NCBI GenBank assembly: GCA_019425005.1
Contig: JAHYYK010000001.1
Coordinates: 71,854 to 135,853, forward strand
Length of the DNA stretch: 64,000 nt
Reading direction: 5' to 3'
DNA from: Collinsella sp.
GTDB taxonomy: Bacteria > Actinomycetota > Coriobacteriia > Coriobacteriales > Coriobacteriaceae
Below the pieces are notes generated by a model. The model searched no databases. It was not told the DNA's origin and worked only from the letters and a program-made list of their open reading frames with translations. Position numbers and translations under genes: made by a program. This document shows positions 53,000 to 61,676 of this stretch, one piece after another (position 1 is the stretch's first letter; each line of letters opens with the position of its first letter).

Positions 53000-53646
53000 C
53001 GCACGGCCTTGACCGCGGCCGGCAGATCGAACAGCGTGTCGAGCACGGCCTCGCAGCCATCTACCACGTCCTGCGGCAGCGGCAAGATATCGGGCGCGGC
53101 AAAGACATGGCAGCCGGCCGTGATGCCTGAGACGCAGCCATTGCGTGAGTCCTCGACCACGGCACATTCCTCGGGAGCAAAGCCCGCGCGCTCGCAGGCG
53201 AGCAGGTAGATCTCGGGATTGGGCTTGCCGTTCAGAGTATCCTCGTTGCAGGTCACCGTTTCAAACTTGTCAAAGAGGCCGACCGTCTTAAGGTTGCGCT
53301 CGGCCGCAACGCGACGCGACGACGTCGCAAGGCCCACGTGATAGCCCGCAGCCAGCAGTTCGTCCAGGCACTCGGCAGCGCCAGCCTTAAGCTCAAGATC
53401 GGTCTTGACCATCTCGTCGAGAGCATCCCTGTAGCGGGCTTCGACCGTCTCGACGATTTCGCGGCTGCCATAATGCTCCTCAAGGATGTCCCTGACATCG
53501 GGCATCGAGCGACCGATAAACTGATGGACCAGCGCATCGTCAATCGCGATCCCCAGCTCGGCAGCGCCCACCTTCCATGCCCTCATGTCCAAACGCTCGG
53601 TGTCGACCAGCGTTCCGTCCATGTCAAAAATGACAGCCTTGATCAT
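52996..53646 (-). CDS. HAD-family phosphatase (CbbY-like), paralog 2
   Basis: A 216-residue HAD hydrolase of the same length as the one at 47044 and clearly its paralog. Long identical stretches include GYHVGLATSSR, LLACERAGFAPEECAVVEDS and RNGCVSGITAGCHVFA. The cap region differs most (EIVETVEARYRDALDE against ETAEAIYRRHKEIRDE), so the substrate may differ. All HAD motifs are intact. GGGGG lies before the ATG at 53646. It is convergent with the lacI fragment and shares the upstream 27-bp element. Confidence 0.92.
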   Translation of the reverse strand: MIKAVIFDMDGTLVDTERLDMRAWKVGAAELGIAIDDALVHQFIGRSMPDVRDILEEHYGSREIVETVEARYRDALDEMVKTDLELKAGAAECLDELLAAGYHVGLATSSRRVAAERNLKTVGLFDKFETVTCNEDTLNGKPNPEIYLLACERAGFAPEECAVVEDSRNGCVSGITAGCHVFAAPDILPLPQDVVDGCEAVLDTLFDLPAAVKAVR

Positions 53647-53695
53647 ATCGGCCCCCTTCGCCGGCTTGCGTTACCGCAACCCCATCCCACTTTGC

Positions 53696-53722
53696 AACTT
53701 GTATATAACGTATATATCATAT
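53696..53722 (-). promoter_or_regulatory. Upstream element shared by the two HAD paralogs, copy 2
   Basis: AACTTGTATATAACGTATAT followed by ATCATAT, differing from copy 1 at one base. It lies 50 bases before the HAD start. The dispersed repeat copy 5 begins right after it. Confidence 0.65.
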
Positions 53723-53723
53723 C

Positions 53724-53786
53724 GCGCCAACCTGCTGAAAAGGGCCAGGTTTATTTTGGCAGGTTTTATCTGGGGAAACGCCGAAT
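53724..53786 (+). repeat. Dispersed hairpin repeat, copy 5
   Basis: CGCGCCAACCTGCTGAAAAG, GGCCAGGTTTATTTTGGCAG and TTTTATCTGGGGAAACGCC. The core is GGGCCAGG instead of GGGACAGG. Confidence 0.8.
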
Positions 53787-53933
53787 AGCTCCATATGCAC
53801 AACCGTCGCAGCTCCATATGAGGCAAATGAATCAGTAACGTCTATCCCAAATCTTGAGTATTTGTTCGATAGAACGGCCCCTGCCGGCACCTGCTAGACT
53901 GGTAGATTCCCAACCATCTAGCCAGGAGCCGCA

Positions 53934-54893
53934 ATGTCGCGCAAGTCCGCCTACAAGCAAGTACTTTCCATCGGCACCGCCGTGGTGCTGGGCTTTGCGC
54001 TGTTTACGGGATCGCTCGACGGGGCGCCCAAGCTGCTCTCGCCGCAAAGCGATGAGCAGGCGGCGGCTCTAGCCGAGAAGCAAAGCGAGAGCCCCAACCG
54101 CACCGACGACGAAGCGGACTTGGTCGCCCGGCTCGAATCGGGAACAGCGAGCTCCGAGGACTCCGGCGATGGCTCCGAATCCGCCACGACCGGCACCGCT
54201 GACGATGTCTCTTCGAACGCCACCCCCGTCGACGAAGTGGAAAACCCCGACCTCAACCGCGCCCGCGGCGTATATCTCAGCAGCATTCCCGACTACGCCG
54301 GCAACCCCTACGTTGCCCTCCGCGCCGACGGCACGCATCCGCTCGGCACGCCGTCGTTCACGCTCGATGAATACGAACGGGCCACCGAAGAGGGCTGCTT
54401 TAAGAAGTTCTCTAAACTCGACAGCCTGGGCCGTACCCGCAAAGCGCTCGCCTGCATAGGACCCGAATCGCTCGGCCAAGGCAAGCGCGGCGACATCTCG
54501 CGCATCCATCCCGCCGGTTGGCACCAGCAGCGCTACGACTTTATTCCAGGCCAGAGCCTCTACAACCGCTGTCACCTTATCGCCTGGTCGCTCTGCGGCG
54601 AAAACGCCAACCGCAAAAATCTCCTCACCGGTACTCGCTATCTCAACGAGACAGGCATGTTGCCCTTCGAAGAGCAGATTCTCGGCTACATCCACGACAC
54701 GGGCAACCACGTGCTCTATCGCGTCACACCCATGTATAACGAAGAGGAACTTGTCTGCCGTGGCGTGCGCCTTGAGGCACAGTCGGTCGAGGACCACGGC
54801 AAAACGCTGTGCTTCCACGTGTACTGCTACAACCTGCAACCGCATGTGCAGATTGACTACGCCACCGGCCGCAACCAGGCCTCGGGGGACTAG
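53934..54893 (+). CDS. Secreted DNA/RNA non-specific endonuclease
   Basis: A 319-residue protein with an N-terminal membrane or signal segment (8-28, LSIGTAVVLGFALFTG), a low-complexity acidic Ser/Thr linker (35-105) and a beta-beta-alpha-metal nuclease domain. YNRCHLIAWSLCGENANRKN holds the catalytic His and the metal-binding Asn. NLLTGTRYLNETGMLPFE and NHVLYRVTPMYN are typical of Gram-positive members. It would degrade extracellular DNA for nutrients or uptake. AGGAG precedes the ATG at 53934. It is a single gene with a terminator behind. Confidence 0.9.
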   Translation: MSRKSAYKQVLSIGTAVVLGFALFTGSLDGAPKLLSPQSDEQAAALAEKQSESPNRTDDEADLVARLESGTASSEDSGDGSESATTGTADDVSSNATPVDEVENPDLNRARGVYLSSIPDYAGNPYVALRADGTHPLGTPSFTLDEYERATEEGCFKKFSKLDSLGRTRKALACIGPESLGQGKRGDISRIHPAGWHQQRYDFIPGQSLYNRCHLIAWSLCGENANRKNLLTGTRYLNETGMLPFEEQILGYIHDTGNHVLYRVTPMYNEEELVCRGVRLEAQSVEDHGKTLCFHVYCYNLQPHVQIDYATGRNQASGD

Positions 54894-54934
54894 CCCTAAC
54901 CACGACAAGAACCGATTTGCATCCCCCAGGGATC

Positions 54935-54970
54935 AAAAAGGGCCGCTCCGGATTACCCAGAGCGGCCCTT
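54935..54970 (+). terminator. Bidirectional terminator between nuclease and EF-G-like genes
   Basis: AAGGGCCGCTC and GAGCGGCCCTT pair around 11 bases, preceded by A5 and followed by GCATC. For the minus-strand gene the A5 supplies a T5. Confidence 0.8.
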
Positions 54971-55004
54971 GCATCGGCATGCATGTTGCAGACAAAGCCA
55001 CACG

Positions 55005-57080
55005 CTACTTGGCGCGGCCCTCCTCATAGCGCTCGACCAGCTTGGCCTGAACGTCATAAGGCACCTGCTCATAGCCTGCGGGCTTCATGGTAAAGTCGCC
55101 CGTGCCGCGCGTGATAGAGCGCAGGCGCGTCGAATAATCCGTCAGCTCGGCCAGCGGCGCCTGGGCAATGACCACGGTATCGCCGCGCTCGTCGGTCTCC
55201 ATGCCTGTCACGCGACCGCGCGAGGCCGAGATGTCGCCCATCACGGCGCCGGCATAGCTCTCGGGGATCGTCACCGTAATTTCCTCGATGGGCTCCAGCA
55301 CCACCGGGTCGGCATCGGCGCACGCCTTGCGCAGGCCGATGCGGGCCGCCGCGCGGAACGCCATCTCGTTGGAGTCGACGCTGTGATACGAGCCGTCGTA
55401 CACCGCGACGCGAATGCCCGTGAGCGGATAGCCGGCAATAATGCCGTCCTTCATGGTCTCCTGGACGCCCTTGTCCACGGCGGGGATCAGCGAGCGCGGA
55501 ATGCGGCCGCCCACGACCTCATCCACAAACTCGTAGCCGTCGCTCGTGCCGTCGGGCCCAATAAGCGGCTCCACACGCAGCCAGCAGTCACCATACTGAC
55601 CGGCACCACCGGTCTGCTTCTTATGACGACCCTGGGCACTTGCCGTGCGGCGGATGGTCTCGCGATACGGAATGCGGATCGGCACGCTCTTTGCCACAAC
55701 CTTGGTACGGTCCTCCAAACGGTTGAGCAGCACCGAAACCTGCGCCTCGCCCACCGCCGAGATGATGGTCTGCCCGGTCTCCTCGTCGCGGTCGATACTC
55801 ATGGTCGGATCGGCCTTGCAGGCCTTCTCGATAAACGTGTAGAGCTTCTCTTCGTCGCCGCGATTCTCGGCCTCAATGGCGATGCGGTACTGCGAGTTGG
55901 GGAACTTAAACGCCGCCGCCTCGACCTTACCGGTAATCGAGAGCGTATCGCCCGTCTCGGCCGCCAGCTTGGGCGCCACGATGATGTCGCCAGCATACGC
56001 GTGCCCGACCTCGGTCATGTCGCGGCCGCACATCACATACAGGTGAGCCAGACGGTCGCTCTTGCGCGTGCGGGCGTTGACCAGCTCAAGGCCCGGCTCA
56101 AGCGTGCCCGTCAGCACCTTGATAAAGCTGATGCGACCCTGCTGCGGATCGGCCAGGGTCTTAAACACAAACGCCACCGGACGATCATCGTCGCTCGAAA
56201 TCTTGAGCGAATCGCCGTCGATAAGCGGCATCTCGCCGTAGTCGGTCGGCGCCGGGAAGTACGTCGCGATGTCGTCCATCAGCGAGTTGACGCCCTGCTC
56301 CTTAATGCAATCGCCCGCAAAGACCGGCACAAAGATGCGCTCGGCGATCGCCTTCGACAGCAGGCCTTCAAGCTCCTCCTGCGTCAGCGTCTCCTCGCCT
56401 TCCAGGTATTTCATCATCAGCTCATCGTCGGCCTCGGCCACCAACTCGCACAGATGGTCATGGGCCTCCTCGGCCTGGGCACGATACTCCTCGGGAATCT
56501 CCGACTCAACGGCTTCGGTGCCGTTGCAGTGACGCGCCTTCATACGCACCAGGTCGATGATGCCGTTAAAGTCCTCGCCCTCGCCCCAGCCCAGGGTCAC
56601 GGCGCCCAAGCGCGTGCCAAAGCGCTCCTGCAGCAGGTCCATCGTGGTCGCAAAGCTGGCCTCGGAGCGCGACAGGCGGTTTACGAACACCGCACGCGCC
56701 AGGCGCAGGTCCTCGGCGGCATACCAGAGCTTAACCGTCGTAGGCTGCGGGCCGGACTCGGCGTCGACCACAAACAGAGCCGTCTCGCAGACGCTCATCG
56801 CGGCAAAGGCGTCGCCGATAAAATCGGGGTAGCACGGGGCATCGAGCACATTGATGCGCGCGCCCTTCCAGTCGATCGGCGCAATGGTCGTCGAGATGGA
56901 AAACGCACGCTTGACCTCTTCGGGGTCATAGTCGAGCGTGGGCTTGGTGCCGTCGTGGCCGCCCAGGCGGGCGGTCTTGCCGGAAAGGTGGAGCATGGCT
57001 TCGGCGAGTGAAGTCTTGCCCACCCCGCCTTGGCCTACGAGCACCACGTTCCTTACGTTACCGGTCTTGGGAGCACCCAT
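55005..57080 (-). CDS. Elongation factor G-like protein with altered G motifs
   Basis: A 691-residue protein with the five-domain layout of EF-G. The P-loop is GQGGVGKTSL (16-25). G3 reads DAPCYPDF instead of DAPGHVDF, and the G4 position reads NRLSR instead of NKMD. Domains II-V are present (GRISFIKVLTGTLEPGLEL, SAVGEAQVSVLLNRLEDR, GGAGQYGDCWLRVEP, ISASRGRVTGMETDERGDT). AAGGAGG precedes the ATG at 57080. The changes in G3 and G4 mean it is not the housekeeping translocase; related EF-G2-type proteins have unknown or stress-related ribosomal roles. It is a single gene. Confidence 0.9.
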   Translation of the reverse strand: MGAPKTGNVRNVVLVGQGGVGKTSLAEAMLHLSGKTARLGGHDGTKPTLDYDPEEVKRAFSISTTIAPIDWKGARINVLDAPCYPDFIGDAFAAMSVCETALFVVDAESGPQPTTVKLWYAAEDLRLARAVFVNRLSRSEASFATTMDLLQERFGTRLGAVTLGWGEGEDFNGIIDLVRMKARHCNGTEAVESEIPEEYRAQAEEAHDHLCELVAEADDELMMKYLEGEETLTQEELEGLLSKAIAERIFVPVFAGDCIKEQGVNSLMDDIATYFPAPTDYGEMPLIDGDSLKISSDDDRPVAFVFKTLADPQQGRISFIKVLTGTLEPGLELVNARTRKSDRLAHLYVMCGRDMTEVGHAYAGDIIVAPKLAAETGDTLSITGKVEAAAFKFPNSQYRIAIEAENRGDEEKLYTFIEKACKADPTMSIDRDEETGQTIISAVGEAQVSVLLNRLEDRTKVVAKSVPIRIPYRETIRRTASAQGRHKKQTGGAGQYGDCWLRVEPLIGPDGTSDGYEFVDEVVGGRIPRSLIPAVDKGVQETMKDGIIAGYPLTGIRVAVYDGSYHSVDSNEMAFRAAARIGLRKACADADPVVLEPIEEITVTIPESYAGAVMGDISASRGRVTGMETDERGDTVVIAQAPLAELTDYSTRLRSITRGTGDFTMKPAGYEQVPYDVQAKLVERYEEGRAK

Positions 57081-57318
57081 GATGACCTCCTTGCAGGGCC
57101 GCGCGCAATGCGCGACGCCAACGGGGAGAGTTCGCGGTCGGTGCCGTCCCGGGAGCAGCATGGTCGGCAGCCGAGCCGACTCACCCTCCAAATGTCCTAT
57201 GCCACCACCCTACCCTCACGGGCGGCTGTCCATGCATACCTTTCGGCGCACGTATGAATACAGGCGGCGAGAGGAAGAGACAAGCTTGTGAGGCGATTAT
57301 TGAACCCCGTCGATGCAA
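57081..57318. other. Gap between EF-G-like and amino-acid transporter genes
   Basis: About 240 bases holding the EF-G-like promoter region and leader. I see no gene, repeat or strong hairpin apart from the transporter terminator at its end. Confidence 0.5.
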
Positions 57319-57357
57319 ACAAAAAGCCGCCACAGACCGTAAGACCTGCGGCGGCTT
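57319..57357 (-). terminator. Terminator of the amino-acid ABC transporter operon
   Basis: On the minus strand AAGCCGCCGCAGGTC pairs with GACCTGTGGCGGCTT (read through one bulge) and is followed by TTTTTG. Confidence 0.85.
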
Positions 57358-57390
57358 CGCCTCAATTAATAGTTGAGTAAATACCTGAGC

Positions 57391-58155
57391 CTATCCCTCG
57401 ATACGGCTCAAGAACTCACGGGTGCGCTGCTCACGCGGATGGTCGATGACCTGCTCGGCAGGACCCTCCTCGACAATGCGGCCGCCATCCATAAAGACCA
57501 CGCGGTCGGCAACATCGCGCGCAAACTGCATTGCGTGGGTTACAATCACCATCGTCATATTCTGCGCGGCAAGGTCTTTAATGACACGCAGTACCTCGGC
57601 CGTCAGCTCGGGATCGAGTGCCGAAGTCGGCTCGTCAAAGAACAAGATCTCCGGGTCGAGCGCCAAGGCGCGGGCGATACTCACACGCTGTTGCTGACCG
57701 CCCGAAAGCTCACATGGCACCTTGTTCTCGTTGCCCGTAAGCCCCATCTGCGCGATCAACTCACGCGCACGCGCTTCGGCCTGCTCGCGCGGACGCTTGA
57801 GTACGCGAACCGGAGCGTCGGTGATGTTTTTCATCACCGTATAGTGCGGAAACAGATTGTAATTTTGGAACACCAGGCCGAATCGCGAGCGTGCTTGTTT
57901 GGGCACATCGCCCTTCGCATAGACCGCGCCCGAACCCGCATCCGTCGCAACGGCAAGGTCACCAAACGAGAGCGAGCCTCCGTCGAGTGTCTCGAGCAGC
58001 GTGGCACACCGCAGCAGCGTGGACTTGCCGCCACCCGAAGGCCCGATAATCGCCACGACCTCGCCACGCTTGACCTCGAGCGAGATATCCTTGAGCACCT
58101 CATTGCCGCCAAACGCCTTGCGCGCGTTCGATATATTCATTACCGAATTAATCAT
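57391..58155 (-). CDS. Polar amino-acid ABC transporter ATP-binding protein
   Basis: A 254-residue GlnQ/ArtP-type ATPase. Walker A is GPSGGGKST, the signature LSGGQQQRVSIARAL and Walker B ILFFDEPTSALDPE, followed by the switch His in VIVTHAMQFARDVADR. It overlaps the permease gene by eight bases (ATGATTAA), so translation is coupled. It is third in the order binding protein, permease, ATPase. Confidence 0.94.
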   Translation of the reverse strand: MINSVMNISNARKAFGGNEVLKDISLEVKRGEVVAIIGPSGGGKSTLLRCATLLETLDGGSLSFGDLAVATDAGSGAVYAKGDVPKQARSRFGLVFQNYNLFPHYTVMKNITDAPVRVLKRPREQAEARARELIAQMGLTGNENKVPCELSGGQQQRVSIARALALDPEILFFDEPTSALDPELTAEVLRVIKDLAAQNMTMVIVTHAMQFARDVADRVVFMDGGRIVEEGPAEQVIDHPREQRTREFLSRIEG

Positions 58156-58801
58156 GGTAGTAATCCAATTTTTTCTCGGCGGCGCCCAGCAGCATCTCGA
58201 CGACGAAATTAAAGACCCAGTAAATCAGCGCCGCGATCGCAAACGGCACCATGCTCACTTGCGAGGCAACCAGCGCCTTGGCCGTCGAGAACATCTCCCC
58301 CACACCGATGGCAAACGCCAGCGATGTGTCCTTGACCAGCGTGATGATCTCGTTGCCCATCGCCGGCAAAATGCGTTTGGCAACTTGCGGCATCACGATA
58401 TACAGAAACGTCTGCACGCGCGAATAGCCCAGCACCTCGGCTGCCTCGTATTGACCGCGCGGAATGGACTGCAAGCCCGAGCGATAGATCTCGGCAAAGT
58501 AGCCGGCGTAGTTGATGATGAACGCTACGACGCACGCCGTCCACTTGGAATCGGGCGTGAGCGAGATGCCGAACACGTAGTACGGGGCGAAGTAGATGGC
58601 AAACATCTGTAGCATGAGCGGCGTGCCGCGCATGACCGAAATATAGATGCGCGCGATCCAGCGAAGCGGCGCAATTTTGCTCATGCGCATAAACGCCACG
58701 GGAATTCCCAGCGGAATCGACCCCAACAGCGTCAGCACAAACAGCTGCAAGCTGACCAAGAATCCCTGGCCAAGCATCTGCATCATGACCTGAATAGACA
58801 A
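58148..58801 (-). CDS. Polar amino-acid ABC transporter permease
   Basis: A 217-residue membrane protein of the HisM/GlnP class with about five membrane segments. The EAA loop reads YEAAEVLGYSRVQTFLYIVM. The start is a TTG at 58801 with GAGAG upstream; ATG codons five and six residues later are alternatives. It lies between the binding-protein gene and the ATPase gene and probably forms a homodimer. Confidence 0.92.
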   Translation of the reverse strand: MSIQVMMQMLGQGFLVSLQLFVLTLLGSIPLGIPVAFMRMSKIAPLRWIARIYISVMRGTPLMLQMFAIYFAPYYVFGISLTPDSKWTACVVAFIINYAGYFAEIYRSGLQSIPRGQYEAAEVLGYSRVQTFLYIVMPQVAKRILPAMGNEIITLVKDTSLAFAIGVGEMFSTAKALVASQVSMVPFAIAALIYWVFNFVVEMLLGAAEKKLDYYHD

Positions 58802-58841
58802 CCCAAGCTCTCTTTCACAGTAACGGAACAGCGGATTTTAC

Positions 58842-58949
58842 TCTCAAATAGGCACAGTGCCCAAGATTGCGAGCGACAAGCCCGACGAAGCGTACTTTGG
58901 TACGCGAGGAGGGTTGGAGCCGCAAGGTTGGGTGCTGTGGCTATTTGAG
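58842..58949. repeat. Long nested hairpin spanning the stop codon of the binding-protein gene
   Basis: Arms 58842-58863 and 58928-58949 pair with about three mismatches. Inside lie GCGTAC/GTACGC and flanking complementary pieces. The right arm includes the stop codon and last codons of the gene. It probably protects that message and limits read-through to the permease gene. Confidence 0.75.
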
Positions 58950-59801
58950 AACCCAGTTGTCGAAGGATAGACCGTAATCTGCATACTTATCGCACAGGTC
59001 CTTGACCGTGCCGCCCTCGTAGAGCGCCTTGAGTGACTCGGTTACAGCATCGGCCGACTTGGTGTCGCCCTTCTTAAAGCCGACGGCGTAGTGCTCGCTG
59101 GACAGCGGCTTGTCGAGCTGCGTATAGGCATCGGGCTTGGCGGCCAGCTGATACTGAGCGATCGAGAGGTCACAGGCAACGGCATCGACCGCACCACTCT
59201 CGAGCTGCATAAACGCCGTGTTGTACTCACCGATGGTATCGAGCGTGGCAAACGTCGCGGCCAGATCCTTCTGGTCGCCCTCGAGCACATCCTGCGCAGC
59301 GGAATCAGTCTGGGTAATCACGGTCTTGCCGGCAAGATCCTCCCAGCTCTTGATACCCGCGTCCTTCTTGACCACGAGCACCTGCTCATTGAGCATGTAC
59401 GGCTCGGAGAACGTGTAGTCGTCCTCGCGACCCTCCATGGTAAAGCCGTTCCAGATGCAGTTGATGGCGCCTGAGTTGAGCAGCGTGTCCTTGGCATCCC
59501 AATCGATGGCCTCGTAATCGACATCCCAGCCCTGCTTATCGGCAACGGCCTTGGCAAGGTCAAGGTCAAAGCCCGTGTACTCGCCGTCATCGCCCACAAA
59601 GCCGTACGGAGGGTAGGACTTGTCAAAGCCCACCACGAGCTTCTTGGACTCCGCGGCGCCCTTCACATCCTTGGCCGCGGCAGAACCAGCAGCGGAGCCC
59701 TTGCCAGCACCACCGCCGCAGCCGACAAAACCAAGGCCAAGCACCGTGGCGAGCGAGCCGGCTAGACCAACAAACTGACGACGAGACATATCGGTATTCA
59801 T
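58941..59801 (-). CDS. Amino-acid ABC transporter substrate-binding lipoprotein
   Basis: A 286-residue periplasmic-binding-type protein. The N-terminus has MSRRQFVGLAG, compatible with a twin-arginine signal, and the lipobox LGFVGCGGG, so it would be lipid-anchored outside. The mature part starts after a Gly/Ala/Ser-rich linker. FDKSYPPYGFVGDDGEYTGF and NCIWNGFTMEGREDDYTFSE are the ligand-binding loops of family 3 binding proteins for polar amino acids. GGGGGA precedes the ATG at 59801. It is first in its operon, with an inverted-repeat operator candidate close upstream. Confidence 0.93.
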   Translation of the reverse strand: MNTDMSRRQFVGLAGSLATVLGLGFVGCGGGAGKGSAAGSAAAKDVKGAAESKKLVVGFDKSYPPYGFVGDDGEYTGFDLDLAKAVADKQGWDVDYEAIDWDAKDTLLNSGAINCIWNGFTMEGREDDYTFSEPYMLNEQVLVVKKDAGIKSWEDLAGKTVITQTDSAAQDVLEGDQKDLAATFATLDTIGEYNTAFMQLESGAVDAVACDLSIAQYQLAAKPDAYTQLDKPLSSEHYAVGFKKGDTKSADAVTESLKALYEGGTVKDLCDKYADYGLSFDNWVLK

Positions 59802-59819
59802 GGTATTCCCCCTCGATAG

Positions 59820-59839
59820 CACTTTAGTTAGGTAAAGTG
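59820..59839. promoter_or_regulatory. Inverted repeat CACTTTA-N6-TAAAGTG before the binding-protein gene
   Basis: Seven-base half-sites at 59820-59826 and 59833-59839 are exact complements. A third CACTTTA lies at 59864-59870. Together they make a candidate operator 19 bases before the start. Confidence 0.55.
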
Positions 59840-59895
59840 AGTCATGTAACGTTCAGAATCATACACTTTAGTGGGATAGAGTACAAGGGAGTGCC

Positions 59896-60040
59896 TGCCC
59901 GGCGCGGGCGGGGAGCGGCGCGGAATTAAGTTTCCTGCTCTACAGTCCTGCGCAAGACGGAAAGCACATTAAGTGCTTTCCTTTGCGTGCGGAACTCGCG
60001 ATAAACTTAATTCCGCGCCGCTCCCCGCCCGCGCCGGGCA
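59896..60040. repeat. Very long nested hairpin with 38-bp perfect arms
   Basis: Arms 59896-59933 and 60003-60040 are exact complements over 38 bases. The inner 69 bases contain a second hairpin, GGAAAGCAC/GTGCTTTCC. It fills the gap between the divergent binding-protein and methyltransferase genes, where neither transcript would need a terminator. Confidence 0.88.
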
Positions 60041-60149
60041 AACGTCGTTGGACTTATCGCTGACATGAAATGGCCGCTTGCATATCGTCCACTAGCTTGG
60101 CACGGTACAATGCTTGCAGCTTTTAATTCATGAATTAGTGGAGTTATTG

Positions 60150-61598
60150 ATGGCAGAATCTCGTGCGGAGCGTAAGGCTCGTCGTGCTTTGATCGAGGCG
60201 GCTGAGGGGTCGGAGGAGAAAAAATCTTCTACGAAATCCAAGTCGTCTCAGGATGCGAAGGGTAAGTCGGCCAAGGGCAAGGCTAAGGCCAAGCGCCCCA
60301 GTTCTCGTCGGAGCGAGGATAAGGCATCTCAGACTCGCTCCAAGCGCTCGCATAAAGATCCGGTTTCGTCTGCGCGTAAGGTTGTGGACTCCAAGTCTCC
60401 CTGTTCGATCATGAAAGCTTGCGGTGGGTGCACGGCGCTCAATCGTCCTTATAAGAAGCAGTTGGCGGCCAAACAGGCTGCTATGGAGGAGCTGTTTGCT
60501 GAGCTCTGCGAGCGCGAGGGCATTAGCGTCGACCCCATTCGCGGTATGGGAGTCACCCTGGGAGACCCGGGCAAATATCCTGCGCCGCGTGGTTTTCGTC
60601 ATAAGGCTGCCACTCCGTTTGCTCCCGGCAAAGGGGGCGCTGTCCGCTGCGGCTTTTTTGAACGTGGGACACACAGAATCGTTGCTGTTCCTGAATGCCC
60701 TGTCGAGGCGCCGGGCGCTCGTCAGATTCTCAACGGCATCGCTCGCGAGGCCGAACGTCTGCATATTCCCGCCTTTAACGAAGACAAGCATCTGGGGCTG
60801 CTTCGCTATGCCGTCGTTCGCTGCGGCTGGCGCACCGACCAGATTATGGTCACCCTCGTGACCGCTCAACGCGACCTGCCGCATGCGCAGGAGTTCTTTG
60901 AAGCCGTCGCGGCGCTTGATCCGCATATCGTCACCGTCGCTCAGAACATCAACGGTCGCCCCGGAAATGCCATCTTGAGCGAGGAGACCCGTATCGTCTA
61001 TGGCGCCGAATGCATGCGCGACCAGCTGCTCGGTTGTGAATTCGACATCTCCCCTACCGCGTTCTATCAGACCAATCCGCAGCAAACCGAGCTGCTCTAT
61101 CGACTTGCCATTGACGGCATGGACCTGCAGCAGGGTGATATTCTTATGGACGCTTACTGCGGCAGCGGAACCATCGGCCTGTGCGCCGCGAAGGATGTCC
61201 AGGACAAGGGCATCGGCATTATGCTGCTCGGCGTGGAGCGCAACCCGGCGGGCATTGCCGACGCACGTCGCAATGCCGAGCTCAACGGCCTCACCCGCAG
61301 CGCTTGGTTTATGGCCGACGACGCCACCGATTACATCCTGGACGCCGCCGACAACAACGAGCGGATCGATGTCCTTTCCATCGACCCGCCGCGCGCCGGC
61401 TCCACCCCCGAGTTCCTCGAAGCCGCCTGCGCACTCAAGCCGCGCCGCATCACCTATATCAGCTGCAACCCCGTGACCCAAGAGCGCGACCTGCACCAGC
61501 TTCTCGACGGAGGCTATCGCCTGCTCAAGATCACGCCCGTCGACATGTTCCCCCATACCGACCACACCGAGACCGTCGCGGTCCTCGAGCGCCGCTAA
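60150..61598 (+). CDS. RNA uracil-5-methyltransferase (RlmD/TrmA family) with basic N-terminal tail
   Basis: A 482-residue SAM-dependent enzyme. CSIMKACGGCTALNRPYKKQ holds the Fe-S cysteines. YCGSGTIGLCAA is the SAM site, IDPPRAG and YISCNPVTQERD contain the catalytic Cys, and the C-terminal DMFPHTDHTETVAVLE is diagnostic. It methylates C5 of uridine in rRNA or tRNA. Residues 1-75 form an extra Lys/Ser/Arg-rich disordered extension (KSAKGKAKAKRPSSRRSEDK), probably for RNA binding. Codons in the 5' third use more T-ending forms than the rest. GTGGAG lies before the ATG at 60150. Confidence 0.92.
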   Translation: MAESRAERKARRALIEAAEGSEEKKSSTKSKSSQDAKGKSAKGKAKAKRPSSRRSEDKASQTRSKRSHKDPVSSARKVVDSKSPCSIMKACGGCTALNRPYKKQLAAKQAAMEELFAELCEREGISVDPIRGMGVTLGDPGKYPAPRGFRHKAATPFAPGKGGAVRCGFFERGTHRIVAVPECPVEAPGARQILNGIAREAERLHIPAFNEDKHLGLLRYAVVRCGWRTDQIMVTLVTAQRDLPHAQEFFEAVAALDPHIVTVAQNINGRPGNAILSEETRIVYGAECMRDQLLGCEFDISPTAFYQTNPQQTELLYRLAIDGMDLQQGDILMDAYCGSGTIGLCAAKDVQDKGIGIMLLGVERNPAGIADARRNAELNGLTRSAWFMADDATDYILDAADNNERIDVLSIDPPRAGSTPEFLEAACALKPRRITYISCNPVTQERDLHQLLDGGYRLLKITPVDMFPHTDHTETVAVLERR

Positions 61599-61625
61599 CC
61601 AACACCGGTAGATTTTTGGGACAAG

Positions 61626-61658
61626 AAGGGGGCGGCCCGTTTGAACCGCCCCCTTTCG
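61626..61658 (+). terminator. Terminator of the methyltransferase gene
   Basis: AAGGGGGCGG and CCGCCCCCTT pair around ten bases and are followed by TCGTT. It also lies just past the convergent PHP gene. Confidence 0.75.
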
Positions 61659-61676
61659 TTGGGCATATGAGTCTCG

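Noticed and set aside
52996..53646. HAD paralogs as an assembly duplication
   Set aside because: The two genes differ at many residues, mainly in the cap, and have different neighbours, so they are genuine paralogs.
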